Source: JAWKXU01 sp964468045 (GTDB lineage: Bacteria > Pseudomonadota > Alphaproteobacteria > Sphingomonadales > Sphingomonadaceae). From it: 64,000 nt of DNA. Made by a program: the position numbers and the translations under genes. The first letter of the stretch is position 1, and each line of letters begins with the position of its first letter. Under the pieces are notes generated by a model. The model was not told the origin of the DNA and searched no databases. It worked only from the letters and a program-made list of their open reading frames with translations. Where the stretch lies: assembly GCA_964468045.1 (NCBI GenBank), contig CAYXTO010000005.1:124001-188000 (forward strand). The letters are read 5' to 3'. Below, piece after piece: positions 23,568 through 32,898 of the stretch.

Positions 23568-24830
23568 ATGGATATGACGCGAGAGGATTTTACGGGCCGT
23601 GGAACATTCACCGAGCGGTTCGGACTGGACACCGATGTAAGGTCACTGGAGCCCTACCGTTCCAGGGAATTCTTCGAACTGGAGCGGGAGAAGGTCTTCG
23701 ATCGCGCCTGGCTCTACATGGCGCGGGAAGAGGAGCTGCCCGAGCAGAACAGCTTCATCGTCAAGCAGCTCTACCCGAGGAACATCTCCGTGCTGATCAC
23801 GCGCGATGCATCGGGCCACATCCAGGCATTTCACAACAGCTGCCCGCACCGGGGCAGCATAGTCGTCAGGGCGGAAGCGGGAAGGGTGAGCCGGTTCTCC
23901 TGCCAGTATCACAAATGGACCTTCAACAATAAGGGCAGCCTGCTGGGGGTGCCGGATGAAGAGAACTTCTTCCCCAGCCTCCAGAAATCCACTTGCGGGC
24001 TCAAGAAAATCTCGACCGCGATGTGGGAGGGCTGGATCTTCGTCAATCTCATGGAGGAGCCGGAGGTCACGCTCGAGGAATTCCTCGGCCCGGTAAAAGA
24101 CTATCTGAGTGGCATGGTCTATCTCGGGGCGCATAACCCGGTCGTCTATACCGCCGTCCTCGAAGCGAATTGGAAGGCGGCCTCAGACGCTTTCATCGAG
24201 ACGTATCACATCCCCCATATCCACAAGCAGACCATCGGTTCGACCTTCGCCGGCACGATCAATCCGCACTCGCGGCTGATCAGTGCGCAGCCCCTTGGCC
24301 CTCACCGCACCATTTCGGCTTTCGGCAACACCGAATATGCGGCCGATCCCAATTCCAGGGTGGAAAAACTCGGCAGCAAGGCTGGCGAGGCGGGTAATGT
24401 GATCGCTCAAGCCACGCTGGAGGATGCGGCCGATTATCTGAAGCATCCCGCGGTCAACCCCAACCGCACCAACCATTGGTCGATGGACATCAATCAGGTC
24501 TTCCCGAATTTCCACATCGACACCAACCCGGGCGGATTTCTCACCCATCAGTTCTGGCCCATGTCCGAGAACCAGTGCTTCTATGAAGTGCGCTTCTACA
24601 TGAACGAAGCGAAGCATTTCCGGGAACGGTTTCTCCAGGAGCTCTATATTGCCCGGGTCGGGGAAGTGGTTCTGGAAGATTTGAGCAACCTGTGGTGGAC
24701 CCAGCGCGGCATCGAATCCAGCGGCACCGCGACGATGCACCTTCAGGACAGCGAAGTCGCCATTCGCCACTCGCTCGATCATGTCTTGAAATGGACTCAA
24801 TCCGGTACGGTCAAGGAGGCGCTGGCATGA
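23568..24830 (+). CDS. Aromatic ring-hydroxylating dioxygenase, alpha subunit (Rieske)
   Basis: A 420-residue Rieske non-heme iron oxygenase. The [2Fe-2S] ligands are C92-P-H94 and C112-Q-Y-H115 (SCPHRG and CQYHKW). The mononuclear iron site is in NWKAASDAFIETYHIPHIH (His214 and His219). It adds oxygen to an aromatic or alicyclic ring using electrons from a ferredoxin/reductase, neither of which is encoded nearby. No beta subunit is present; the coupled 120-residue protein is not a recognised one. It starts at 23568 by the MDMTREDF alignment and the palindrome. ATGA overlap with the next gene. Confidence 0.9.
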   Translation: MDMTREDFTGRGTFTERFGLDTDVRSLEPYRSREFFELEREKVFDRAWLYMAREEELPEQNSFIVKQLYPRNISVLITRDASGHIQAFHNSCPHRGSIVVRAEAGRVSRFSCQYHKWTFNNKGSLLGVPDEENFFPSLQKSTCGLKKISTAMWEGWIFVNLMEEPEVTLEEFLGPVKDYLSGMVYLGAHNPVVYTAVLEANWKAASDAFIETYHIPHIHKQTIGSTFAGTINPHSRLISAQPLGPHRTISAFGNTEYAADPNSRVEKLGSKAGEAGNVIAQATLEDAADYLKHPAVNPNRTNHWSMDINQVFPNFHIDTNPGGFLTHQFWPMSENQCFYEVRFYMNEAKHFRERFLQELYIARVGEVVLEDLSNLWWTQRGIESSGTATMHLQDSEVAIRHSLDHVLKWTQSGTVKEALA

Positions 24831-25189
24831 GCGGACATCCCTCATCCGTGCAGCAAGGGCTGCCCCGTGGTTTCGAAGCGCTGGAGCCTTTTGTCGCGCA
24901 GTGGTGTTGCGACACCTCGGAAAAGCGCATGCAGGTGCGCTGCGAGGCGGATATGGGCGAAATCCGTTCATTCTACAATTCCATGCTGGAACACGCAGAC
25001 GAAGCATTCGATCTGATCGAGCGCTATCCGCTGGGAGACATGCCGGAGGACGTGGCCCGGCTCGCCAAGCTCCTGCTCGGGCTTGCCCAGGCATCGGTGG
25101 CGGTCGAGATTCACGGGCAACCTCGTGCGCCCGATACGCCCTATCCCAATTCCATCAGGCTGGTCAGAAGCACGTCACCCTTCGGCTGA
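24827..25189 (+). CDS. Small protein coupled to the Rieske oxygenase
   Basis: A 120-residue soluble protein from the ATG at 24827-24829, which overlaps the oxygenase TGA as ATGA. The sequence is helical and acidic (DMGEIRSFYNSMLEHADEAF; DVARLAKLLLGLAQASVAVE). It lacks the cystatin-like pattern of dioxygenase beta subunits (about 170-190 residues). No domain is recognised. Coupling and lack of any other partner make it a candidate accessory or assembly subunit of the oxygenase. It converges on the TetR gene 25 bp away. Confidence 0.6.
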   Translation: MSGHPSSVQQGLPRGFEALEPFVAQWCCDTSEKRMQVRCEADMGEIRSFYNSMLEHADEAFDLIERYPLGDMPEDVARLAKLLLGLAQASVAVEIHGQPRAPDTPYPNSIRLVRSTSPFG

Positions 25190-25214
25190 CCAGCCACGGA
25201 AGGCAGCTTTCCCG

Positions 25215-25937
25215 CTAGTGCAAGCGGGCGACAACCGCTTCTATTCCGGTCTTGTTGTCGCCCATCATCGCGATCAGGCGCGATCGAACGCTATCCTTCG
25301 CGGATGCAAGCAGGAACGCCGCCACGCCATATCGGATCTGCTGGCGGAACTCGTCGTCGCTCACTTCGTCATGGACCCAGTAATCGGTCACTCCGGTGAA
25401 GAAGACCTGGATGGTGCGAGCAAGAGCGTGAGCAGACGTGTCTTCGCGAAAAATTCCAGCCTCCAGGGCCGGAGTGATGGCGAACAGCCAATAGTCGAAC
25501 GCTCTTGCCATGAAATGCGGGCGATTGACCGGGTCGGGAACGCCGAGCAGATGGCGCATCAGCGGGCGATAGAAGCCGGCATCATCGACAAATGTCGCGA
25601 CAACGGAATCTGCGGCGGTAAAGATCGCCAGCAAGGCATCGCCATCCTTGAATGTATCGGCACGGAGAGTCTCGATCCGGTCGATCCCGAGGTTGAGCAA
25701 GGTGTAGAAGACAGTGTCCTTGGCGCCGATGAGATTATAGATGGTATAGGTGCTGACGGAGGCCGCGCGCGCCAACTCATTCATCGAGAAATCCGTATCG
25801 CCACGTGATCGGATCATGGTCTCGGCGGCTGCAAATATCGCCTCCCGCCGGCGTTGTTTTGCCCGCTCCATTCCCAATATCTGATTGCTCAGCACCTTGG
25901 CATCTCTTGGTTGCTCGTCGCTCATCATAGCCGGCAT
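25215..25937 (-). CDS. TetR family transcriptional regulator
   Basis: A 240-residue regulator with an HTH at residues ~36-70: RREAIFAAAETMIRSRGDTD, MNELARAASVSTYTIYNLIG and AKDTVFYTLLN. The C-terminal helical domain differs from the TetR at 18314. It lies beside, and convergent with, the oxygenase operon. The simplest target is the palindrome at 23501-23524. It stops short of the AraC gene on the same strand, whose 3' end is 14 bp upstream of its start. Confidence 0.88.
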   Translation of the reverse strand: MPAMMSDEQPRDAKVLSNQILGMERAKQRRREAIFAAAETMIRSRGDTDFSMNELARAASVSTYTIYNLIGAKDTVFYTLLNLGIDRIETLRADTFKDGDALLAIFTAADSVVATFVDDAGFYRPLMRHLLGVPDPVNRPHFMARAFDYWLFAITPALEAGIFREDTSAHALARTIQVFFTGVTDYWVHDEVSDDEFRQQIRYGVAAFLLASAKDSVRSRLIAMMGDNKTGIEAVVARLH

Positions 25938-25951
25938 GAGGCTATACCCGA

Positions 25952-26933
25952 TTATGAAACGTAGTCGAACGGGATGGCTGATCGATATTCGCGCGGTGAA
26001 ATATTGAACTGCCGCTTGAAGGAGCGGCTGAAATGCGCACTGTCTGAAAAACCGAAGCGAAACGCGATTTCGGTGATCGATTCCCGCTTGAAATTGGGTG
26101 ACTGCAGCGCGGCCGCGGCATGATTGAGTCGCTCTGTTCGGACAAAGGCGGAGAATGTTGTGCCGATGCTCGCAAAGGCATGCTGCAGCGCACGCGGGGT
26201 CAGGCCAAACTCGTTTGCCAGATCAATGACGGAAATATCTTCTTCGAGATTGGCGCGTATCCAGCGCTTCGCCCTTTTCAGAATGTCTGACTGATAGCGA
26301 GTTTCTCCGCCTGCCGCGTCAGTTGGCTCCAGGCATGCGGACATCAATTCGATGATCGAAAAGATCGCGTTCATCCGGCGGTCGGAACTAATATGTTCAA
26401 AGCATTCATGCACATAGTTGATATGGGAATAGAGCGCTTCGACGCAGATCGAGTTGCTTTGACTATTGTAACCGACCAATTCCGAGGATGACCCATAGAG
26501 TTTTTCAACAAGTGCCTTCGGCAGCATGAGGGTACGCACTTCGGTGGTTCTTGCGTTTTCAAACTCACTGGGAATGCTGGCGTCCCATACCATCAGCGCC
26601 TTGCCGGATATTTCGATAGTCTGCCCGGCCTGATGGAAGGTTTGTCGCCCCTGCTGGTAAATCGTGAGACAAAGATAGTCATTTGGATCTTCAGGCAGAA
26701 TGTTACGCCCCCCCGACACAGGGGTCGACCCGCATCTCGGCAAAAATGATGTCCCCGAAACGACGGCGACGAATGCGGGACCGGAAACTGTCCTTGTCAT
26801 GAGGAGTCATGCGAAAGCTGATCCGAAGATTTTCCAACGCTTCGGAGAATGCGCAGTAGCTTTCAAACTCTCGATCTATCCAGAAGGAATCATCGCAGGC
26901 GGCCACGGCCTTTGGTGAACCACGTACCGCCAT
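25952..26933 (-). pseudogene. AraC family regulator broken by a frameshift in a run of seven Gs
   Basis: Two frames together give one AraC protein. From ATG 26933 (good GAGGG upstream), 76 codons end GDIIFAEMRVDPCVGGA then TAA. From 26800 the other frame carries NDYLCLTIYQQGRQTFHQAG and a full AraC HTH pair (SVIDLANEFGLTPRALQ and ITEIAFRFGFSDSAHFSRSF). The first part matches the N-terminus of the intact AraC at 35577-36530 (AGIIFSQIRVDSCTS), so the break is real. The 982 bases are one more than a multiple of three; removing one G from the G7 tract (26708-26714) restores the frame. Sequencing error, decay or phase variation are all possible. Confidence 0.75.
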
Positions 26934-27058
26934 AGCGTCACCCTCTTCTGCGCATGCGTTGTCTCCATTCATCCTGGCAAAACCTACCGCATTTCCTTCC
27001 ATTCGGTCAATTATTGCTTCGGTTGCGAACAAGTGTCGCCTCCCGCCGAGTCTTAGAT

Positions 27059-27092
27059 TCATCCGGATAAGAGACGGCATGTCGCCGGATGA
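27059..27092 (+). promoter_or_regulatory. Inverted repeat next to the sulfatase ribosome site
   Basis: TCATCCGG (27059-27066) and CCGGATGA (27085-27092) form perfect 8-bp arms 18 bases apart, ending two bases before the GGAGGGG ribosome site of the gene at 27105. It could be an AraC operator or a 5'-UTR hairpin; neither is shown. Confidence 0.4.
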
Positions 27093-27104
27093 TGGAGGGG
27101 CAAT

Positions 27105-29477
27105 ATGGGAAGGCTGGTGCCGTCGATTTCCGTTCATGCGAGGGGAAAATCGGAAGGGCGGTATCGCCATTTGGGCGTATCTCTCATTGGAATGGCTGTC
27201 GTGCTTGCCGGATTGCCAGGCCCGGCAAATGCGCAAGGGCCCATTCCGGCCGCAGCCGATCCCGCCAATGTGAAGCCGGTCTGGCCGGCAATCCGCAAGG
27301 CACCTGCCAATGCGCCCAACGTGCTGCTTATCCTTACGGACGATGTGGGCTTTGCCTCCACCACGGCGTTTGGCGGCCCCGTGCCCGCCCAGGCCTTCGA
27401 GGAATTGGCCCGGCAGGGCATCCGCTTCAACAGATTCCACACCACTGCGCTTTGTTCTCCGACCCGGGCATCGCTTCTGACCGGCCGGGCGCCTCACAAT
27501 GTCGGGATGGGGAATGTCACCAACATCCCGACCGGATATCCCGGTTATACGACGGTAATGCCCTCGTCCGCCGGCACCATCGCGGAGATACTCAAGCAAG
27601 CCGGCTACAATACCGCGATGTTCGGCAAGGCGCATGTCACGCCGGAATGGGAAATGAGCCAGGCCGGGCCTTTCGAACGCTGGCCCACCGGATTGGGGTT
27701 CGAGTATTTTTACGGATTCCTTTCCGCCGATACCGACCAGTGGGCGCCGAGCCTGGTGGAGAACACGACGCCGATCGAGCCGCCGCATGACGATCCCGAC
27801 TATCTATTCGACAAGGATATAGCCGACCGCGCGATCGGATGGATCAGGCAGCAACGCGTGCTTGCCCCCGAGAATCCGTTTTTCGTCTATCTCGCCACCG
27901 GCGCCGCGCATGCCCCCCATCATGCTCCGCAGGAATGGCTTGCCCGCTTTCGCGGCCAATATGACATGGGGTGGGACAAGCTTCGCGAGCAGATCTTTGC
28001 CCGCCAGAAAGCACTCGGAGTGATACCGCGCGACGCGGTCCTCACTCCGCGTCCGGTGGAGATTCCCGCGTGGGACAGTCTGTCCGCTGACGAGAGACGA
28101 CTTGCCAGCCGCCTGATGGAAGCTTTCGCGGCTTCGCTCACCTACGCCGATGCGCAAATCGGCCGGGTGATCGATGAACTTCGTCAAAGCGGCCAGATCG
28201 ACAATACTCTCATCGTCTACATTCAAGGCGACAATGGTGCATCCGCTGAGGGCGGCATTCACGGCACGCTCTTCGAGCAGTCCATGGTCAACCGCCAGAC
28301 CGAAGATCTGGAATATGTCCTGGGCAGGATCGATACAATCGGCGGCCCGCAAGCCTATAACAACTACAATGCGGGCTGGGCCTGGGCGGCCAACTCGCCG
28401 TTTCCCTCCTTCAAGCAGGCTGCTTCCCAGTTCGGCGGAATCCGGAATGGAATGGTGATGTCCTGGCCAGGCCACATGCAGGGCGATGGCGGTGTTCGTG
28501 ACCAGTTTGCCCATGTGTCGGATATCATGCCGACCATTCTCGAGGTCACGGGTTTGGAGGCGCCCTCAACGCTCAACGGCGTCCCACAACAGCCGGTCGA
28601 CGGCATCAGTCTTGCCTACACGTTCAAGACACCGAAGGCGCCATCCCTCCGTCGGACCCAGGTTTTCGAAATGATGGAGAACTTTGGCATCTATCACGAG
28701 GGCTGGTTTGCCGGAGTTTTGCCCAAGCGGCAGCCGTGGAAGGTATATGCCGATATCGGCGCAGCGGATCTCAAGCTTTCCGACCGGACATGGCAGCTTT
28801 TCAACATCGAGAAGGATTTTTCCCAATCCAGGGATCTCGCGAAAAGCGAGCCGGGCAAGCTTCGGGAAATGCAATCGCTGTTCTGGAAGGAAGCGGAAAG
28901 GAACAACATCCTGCCGATCCACCTGGGCCAGGGAGCTGCCGGAAGGCCAAGCCGCAGCGCCGGGCGAACCGAATTTAGCTATTTGCCCGGCATGACGAGA
29001 ATTCCGGAAGATAGTGCGCCGCCGATCATCGGTCGGGGATTTTCGATCACGGCCAGTCTATCGATGGCGGGAGCGAACGATACCGGTGTTATCGTCGCCC
29101 AAGGCGGGCGTTTCAGCGGCTATTCGCTTTACCTGAAGGATGGTGTGCCGACGTTCGAATATAACGCGGTTCCACCAAATATATCCGTGGTGCGTGCGGA
29201 CCGGCCCCTTGGCACGGGCGATCATGAAGTGGTGGTGGATTACACGCCGGACTCTTCCGAGCCTGGCGCGGGAGGTAAGGTCGATCTGCTGATCGACGGC
29301 AAGGTGGCCGGCAGCGGGCGGATAAGCCGGACATTGCCGACCTGGATTTCCTTTGCCGAAGGGCTCGACGTGGGGCGCGACACCATCACGGCCGTATCCA
29401 ACGCCTATACGCCTGAAACCAGCGCGTTTCCCGGAGAAATCGAGCACGTCAAATACCGGCTCAAGCCGGCCAGATAA
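27105..29477 (+). CDS. Secreted Cys-type sulfatase (S1)
   Basis: A 790-residue type I sulfatase. The signal peptide spans about residues 1-43 (VSLIGMAVVLAGLPGPANAQ). The metal site is LILTDDVGF (Asp79, Asp80). The catalytic motif is C117-S-P-T-R-A-S-L-L-T-G-R, whose Cys must be converted to formylglycine. FGKAHVTPEW has Ala where most sulfatases have Trp. DNGASAEGG supplies later metal ligands. The C-terminal ~200 residues form a beta-rich, concanavalin-like domain (GGRFSGYSLYLKDGVPTFEY). It hydrolyses an organic sulfate ester in the periplasm; substrate unknown. It is followed after 16 bp by a TonB receptor, one operon. Confidence 0.92.
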   Translation: MGRLVPSISVHARGKSEGRYRHLGVSLIGMAVVLAGLPGPANAQGPIPAAADPANVKPVWPAIRKAPANAPNVLLILTDDVGFASTTAFGGPVPAQAFEELARQGIRFNRFHTTALCSPTRASLLTGRAPHNVGMGNVTNIPTGYPGYTTVMPSSAGTIAEILKQAGYNTAMFGKAHVTPEWEMSQAGPFERWPTGLGFEYFYGFLSADTDQWAPSLVENTTPIEPPHDDPDYLFDKDIADRAIGWIRQQRVLAPENPFFVYLATGAAHAPHHAPQEWLARFRGQYDMGWDKLREQIFARQKALGVIPRDAVLTPRPVEIPAWDSLSADERRLASRLMEAFAASLTYADAQIGRVIDELRQSGQIDNTLIVYIQGDNGASAEGGIHGTLFEQSMVNRQTEDLEYVLGRIDTIGGPQAYNNYNAGWAWAANSPFPSFKQAASQFGGIRNGMVMSWPGHMQGDGGVRDQFAHVSDIMPTILEVTGLEAPSTLNGVPQQPVDGISLAYTFKTPKAPSLRRTQVFEMMENFGIYHEGWFAGVLPKRQPWKVYADIGAADLKLSDRTWQLFNIEKDFSQSRDLAKSEPGKLREMQSLFWKEAERNNILPIHLGQGAAGRPSRSAGRTEFSYLPGMTRIPEDSAPPIIGRGFSITASLSMAGANDTGVIVAQGGRFSGYSLYLKDGVPTFEYNAVPPNISVVRADRPLGTGDHEVVVDYTPDSSEPGAGGKVDLLIDGKVAGSGRISRTLPTWISFAEGLDVGRDTITAVSNAYTPETSAFPGEIEHVKYRLKPAR

Positions 29478-29493
29478 AATTGTGGGGAGAGAA

Positions 29494-31911
29494 ATGATGA
29501 CAAAAAAGGGACGCATTTTCGCAAATGGCCTGCTTTACTCGGCGGCGATCTGTGCAATCGTCACGCCGATGGCGGCATTCGCGCAAGCAGCCGGCGGCCT
29601 TGAAGATATCGTTGTGACCGCGCGGAAACGATCCGAAAGCACGCAGGATGTTCCGGTAGCGGTTACCGCTATCAGTGCTCAGCAGATCGAGCGCTATGAT
29701 CTCACCAGCCTGGAAAAGGTCTCTGCCTCCACGCCGCAACTCACCATCGGGCGGGCCGCCAGCGGATCGGGCGCAACCCTGGTGTTGCGCGGGATCGGTT
29801 CCAACACGACTTCGATCGGTATCGAGCAGTCGGTGGCGGTGATCATGGACGGCGTATATTATGGTCAGGGCCGCGTCATCAATGAAGGTTTCTTCGATCT
29901 CGAACGAGTTGAGATCCTGAAGGGGCCGCAAGCGTTGTTCTTTGGAAAAAACGCCACTGCGGGGGTTGTTTCGCTTGCCAGCGCAAATCCGGGCAGCACG
30001 CCGGAATATCGCTTGCGCACCGGTTATGAGTTCCGGTCGCGAGATCTCTACGGAGAGGCCGTATTTTCGCAGCCGCTTACCGATACATTGGGAATTCGCA
30101 TCGCCTTGCGCGCATCCAAGATGTGGGGCGGCTATCTCAAAAATAAGGCCGACGTCCCTTTTACCTACACCACCACCGACGTAGCTACCGGAGTGGTGAC
30201 CAATCACGTCGAACTGCCTTCGGACCGCAACGATCCAAAATTGAAGGAATTTATCGGCCGGGTGACATTGCGCTGGGAGCCGACCGACGCCCTTACGGCG
30301 ACTTTGAAAGCGAGCGCCAATATCAACGATCAGAACAACGCGGCCTTCAATTACGCCTTGTTCCGTTGCCCGGGGGGCACCAGCCAACTCAATCCCCTGG
30401 TGCAGTGTGGAAACAAATTCCAGCATTATCAGAATCGCTATCCGGTCGATATCGCGGCTGTCACGCCGCATGCCAGCGATCAAGGAAATCTGGGAAACCG
30501 GTATCGTTCCTGGTCCACGACCGCCACGATCGAATATGACTTCGGCAGTGTCGGGCTGACGTCCGTCACGAATTATAACTGGAACAAGAATCGTTTCCGA
30601 TCGGACGGCGATTTTGTGACCAACAGGAATGGCTCCTTCCCGACGGAATTGACCAGTTTCGATGCCTTTTCCAGTGAGCTACGAGCGCTCACCTCGTTCG
30701 ATGGACCCATAAATGTGATGATTGGTGGCTACTACCAGAACACCAAGCGTAAATATAATATTTGGACGATTACAGGTGGTGTCGAAAACAGCGCTGCACC
30801 TGATGGTCTTCGCTATCTTTCCACTACGAAGGATTCTCAAACGAAGGGCGAAACGCTTGCCGCGTTTGGCCAGGTCACGTGGAAGATTGTTCCCGCGATC
30901 GAGCTTGCAGCGGGACTGCGCTATACGCATGAGACCAAGGATAGCTACTTCATCCATCCTTACTCTCATCCCACCCTGGTGGCACTGGGCCGGTTTCTTC
31001 CCAATGTAAGGCTCGAAGCGGATCAAACTTTCAATAATTGGTCACCGGAAGCGACCATAACCTATAAGCCGGATGAGAATATAACCATCTATGGAGGCTA
31101 CAAAACTGCTTACAAGTCTGGCGGATTTTCCAATTCAGGTATCTTGAGTCCGTCTGCATCGGTAAGTGACTTCGCGTTCGGACCTGAGAAGGCAAGGGGA
31201 TTTGAGGGTGGGATAAAGACCACTTTGCTGGATCGGCAGCTCAGGCTCAATATCGGGTTGTATAGATATAAATATACGGATCTACAGGTAGATTTCTTCA
31301 ACTCTCCAGTCTTCGCATTCACTACATTCAATGCGGGATCTGCCGTTACCAAAGGTATCGAACTCGATTTCGAATATGCGCCGAGAGCGCTTAACGGGCT
31401 CAGCGTTCGCGGCAGTGTCAATTACAACAAGGCACGCTACAAGAATTTCCCGAATGCGCCCTGCTATAGTGGCCAGACCATAGGCATGGGATGCACAATC
31501 AATGGCCGGCCTCAACAGGATCTGAGCGGCATTCCAACCGCGATGGCGCCTGAATGGACGGGGTCACTCGGTGTTACCTATGAAACACCGGTTAATGACA
31601 AGCTCGTGCTGACCATCGGTGCGGACGCGCGTTACAGCGATGACTATCTGGCATCCGCCTTTGGCAATCCGCTTTCCCGCCAAGGCAGCTACATCAATCT
31701 GGATGGCCAGATCCGCATCGCCACGGCCGACGATACCTGGGAGTTGGCGTTGATCGGGAAGAACCTGACAAACAGGTTTTATGTCACCGGCGCTTACGAC
31801 GCTCCCTCTACCGGTTTCGGAACGGGCACCGCCTCGGGGCGTCTGGCTGACCAGGCTGGGCTGGTAGCCCTTCCAAGAACAGTGCAGATGCAACTGACCT
31901 GGAGGTATTGA
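29494..31911 (+). CDS. TonB-dependent receptor linked to sulfatase S1
   Basis: An 805-residue outer-membrane receptor starting at the first of two ATGs after GGGGAGAGAA. Signal peptide to MAAFAQA; TonB box and plug at GGLEDIVVTARKR, VLRGIGSNTTSIG and EILKGPQALFFGKNATAG. The barrel ends LPRTVQMQLTWRY, with C-terminal aromatic Tyr for BAM. There is no N-terminal STN signalling domain. It takes up a ligand in TonB/ExbBD-powered fashion, here presumably a sulfated compound because it is in an operon with S1. Paralogue of the receptor at 44074-46569. It converges on the DMT gene with an 11-bp gap. Confidence 0.93.
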   Translation: MMTKKGRIFANGLLYSAAICAIVTPMAAFAQAAGGLEDIVVTARKRSESTQDVPVAVTAISAQQIERYDLTSLEKVSASTPQLTIGRAASGSGATLVLRGIGSNTTSIGIEQSVAVIMDGVYYGQGRVINEGFFDLERVEILKGPQALFFGKNATAGVVSLASANPGSTPEYRLRTGYEFRSRDLYGEAVFSQPLTDTLGIRIALRASKMWGGYLKNKADVPFTYTTTDVATGVVTNHVELPSDRNDPKLKEFIGRVTLRWEPTDALTATLKASANINDQNNAAFNYALFRCPGGTSQLNPLVQCGNKFQHYQNRYPVDIAAVTPHASDQGNLGNRYRSWSTTATIEYDFGSVGLTSVTNYNWNKNRFRSDGDFVTNRNGSFPTELTSFDAFSSELRALTSFDGPINVMIGGYYQNTKRKYNIWTITGGVENSAAPDGLRYLSTTKDSQTKGETLAAFGQVTWKIVPAIELAAGLRYTHETKDSYFIHPYSHPTLVALGRFLPNVRLEADQTFNNWSPEATITYKPDENITIYGGYKTAYKSGGFSNSGILSPSASVSDFAFGPEKARGFEGGIKTTLLDRQLRLNIGLYRYKYTDLQVDFFNSPVFAFTTFNAGSAVTKGIELDFEYAPRALNGLSVRGSVNYNKARYKNFPNAPCYSGQTIGMGCTINGRPQQDLSGIPTAMAPEWTGSLGVTYETPVNDKLVLTIGADARYSDDYLASAFGNPLSRQGSYINLDGQIRIATADDTWELALIGKNLTNRFYVTGAYDAPSTGFGTGTASGRLADQAGLVALPRTVQMQLTWRY

Positions 31912-31922
31912 AGGGAAACCGC

Positions 31923-32804
31923 CTAGGCTCCTTGTCCTTTTTCCGTGAAAACCAGGAGAATGCCGCTGGCAACGATCACTGCTGCTCCAACGCAGGTCCA
32001 TAGTCCGGGATACTCGCCCCAGAACACCCAGCCCAGCAAGATGACCCATATCAAGGCGCTATAGTCGAAGGGTGAAATCGAGGATGCGGGAGCCATGCGG
32101 AACGCCTGGCTGACCAGCGCGGGCGCCAACGTGCCGCAAATGGCGATGCCGCAAAAAAGCGCTGCGTCCAAAAAGATAAGAGTCGGCCAAACCGTGAAGA
32201 TGGCCTGCGAGCTTAATATGAGGGGGAAAAGCGCGACGTAGAACATCAGTGTCCAGAAGCTGTCCCGTCCGTCGATCCAGCGCGAGCTGAGGAGCATGCA
32301 TGCGTTCAGCAGGGCAGCGGCCAATGCGAACAGGGTTGCGGGCTGATAGGATATGTCATTGGGGCGGATAATGATTATTCCACCGATGAAGCCGGCGGAG
32401 ATCGCGATGATTCTGGCGGCAGTCAGTTTTTCCTTGAGCAGCGGCACTGACAATAGGGTCACAAATATGGGAGCTGTAAAAATAAGGGCTGTGGCATCGG
32501 CCAGCGCCAGGTGATCGAGGCTTTCGACATAGGCCAGTATCGCTGCCACGGTCAGCAAGCCACGGATCACGTGCACGCTCACGCGATGGGATTTGAAGGC
32601 CCTTTCCCCTCCAAACCAATAAGTGGCCACTGCCACCAGAGGAAAGGCGAGCACGCTGCGCGCGAAGAGGATCTGAAGCGGCGTGTAGCGATCCACCAGC
32701 CACTTCGCGGCTGCGGCGTTTATTGCTATCAGGAATACCCCTACACATATCAGGAGCACTGGTATGGCCCGGGAGTGGGCATCCACGATGGAATGGGGTC
32801 TCAT
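31923..32804 (-). CDS. DMT superfamily (EamA) transporter
   Basis: A 293-residue inner-membrane protein from MRPHSIVDAHS, with ten predicted helices in two EamA repeats. The first repeat begins AIPVLLICVGVFLIAINAAA and contains LPLQILFARS-type and GGIIIIRP motifs. These are drug/metabolite transporters, usually exporters. It is 94 bp downstream of sulfatase S2 on the same strand, so it is probably in that operon. It may export a product such as desulfated compound or handle sulfate overflow; direction and substrate are inferred only. Confidence 0.85.
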   Translation of the reverse strand: MRPHSIVDAHSRAIPVLLICVGVFLIAINAAAAKWLVDRYTPLQILFARSVLAFPLVAVATYWFGGERAFKSHRVSVHVIRGLLTVAAILAYVESLDHLALADATALIFTAPIFVTLLSVPLLKEKLTAARIIAISAGFIGGIIIIRPNDISYQPATLFALAAALLNACMLLSSRWIDGRDSFWTLMFYVALFPLILSSQAIFTVWPTLIFLDAALFCGIAICGTLAPALVSQAFRMAPASSISPFDYSALIWVILLGWVFWGEYPGLWTCVGAAVIVASGILLVFTEKGQGA

Positions 32805-32898
32805 ATTCTCGTGAAATAGCCTACCCCGGCCGCTTGCGCCATTACTCCTCCATTGCGCTGAAATTCTTCGGTTCGAGGCCATGAACGGGATGGTTCAT

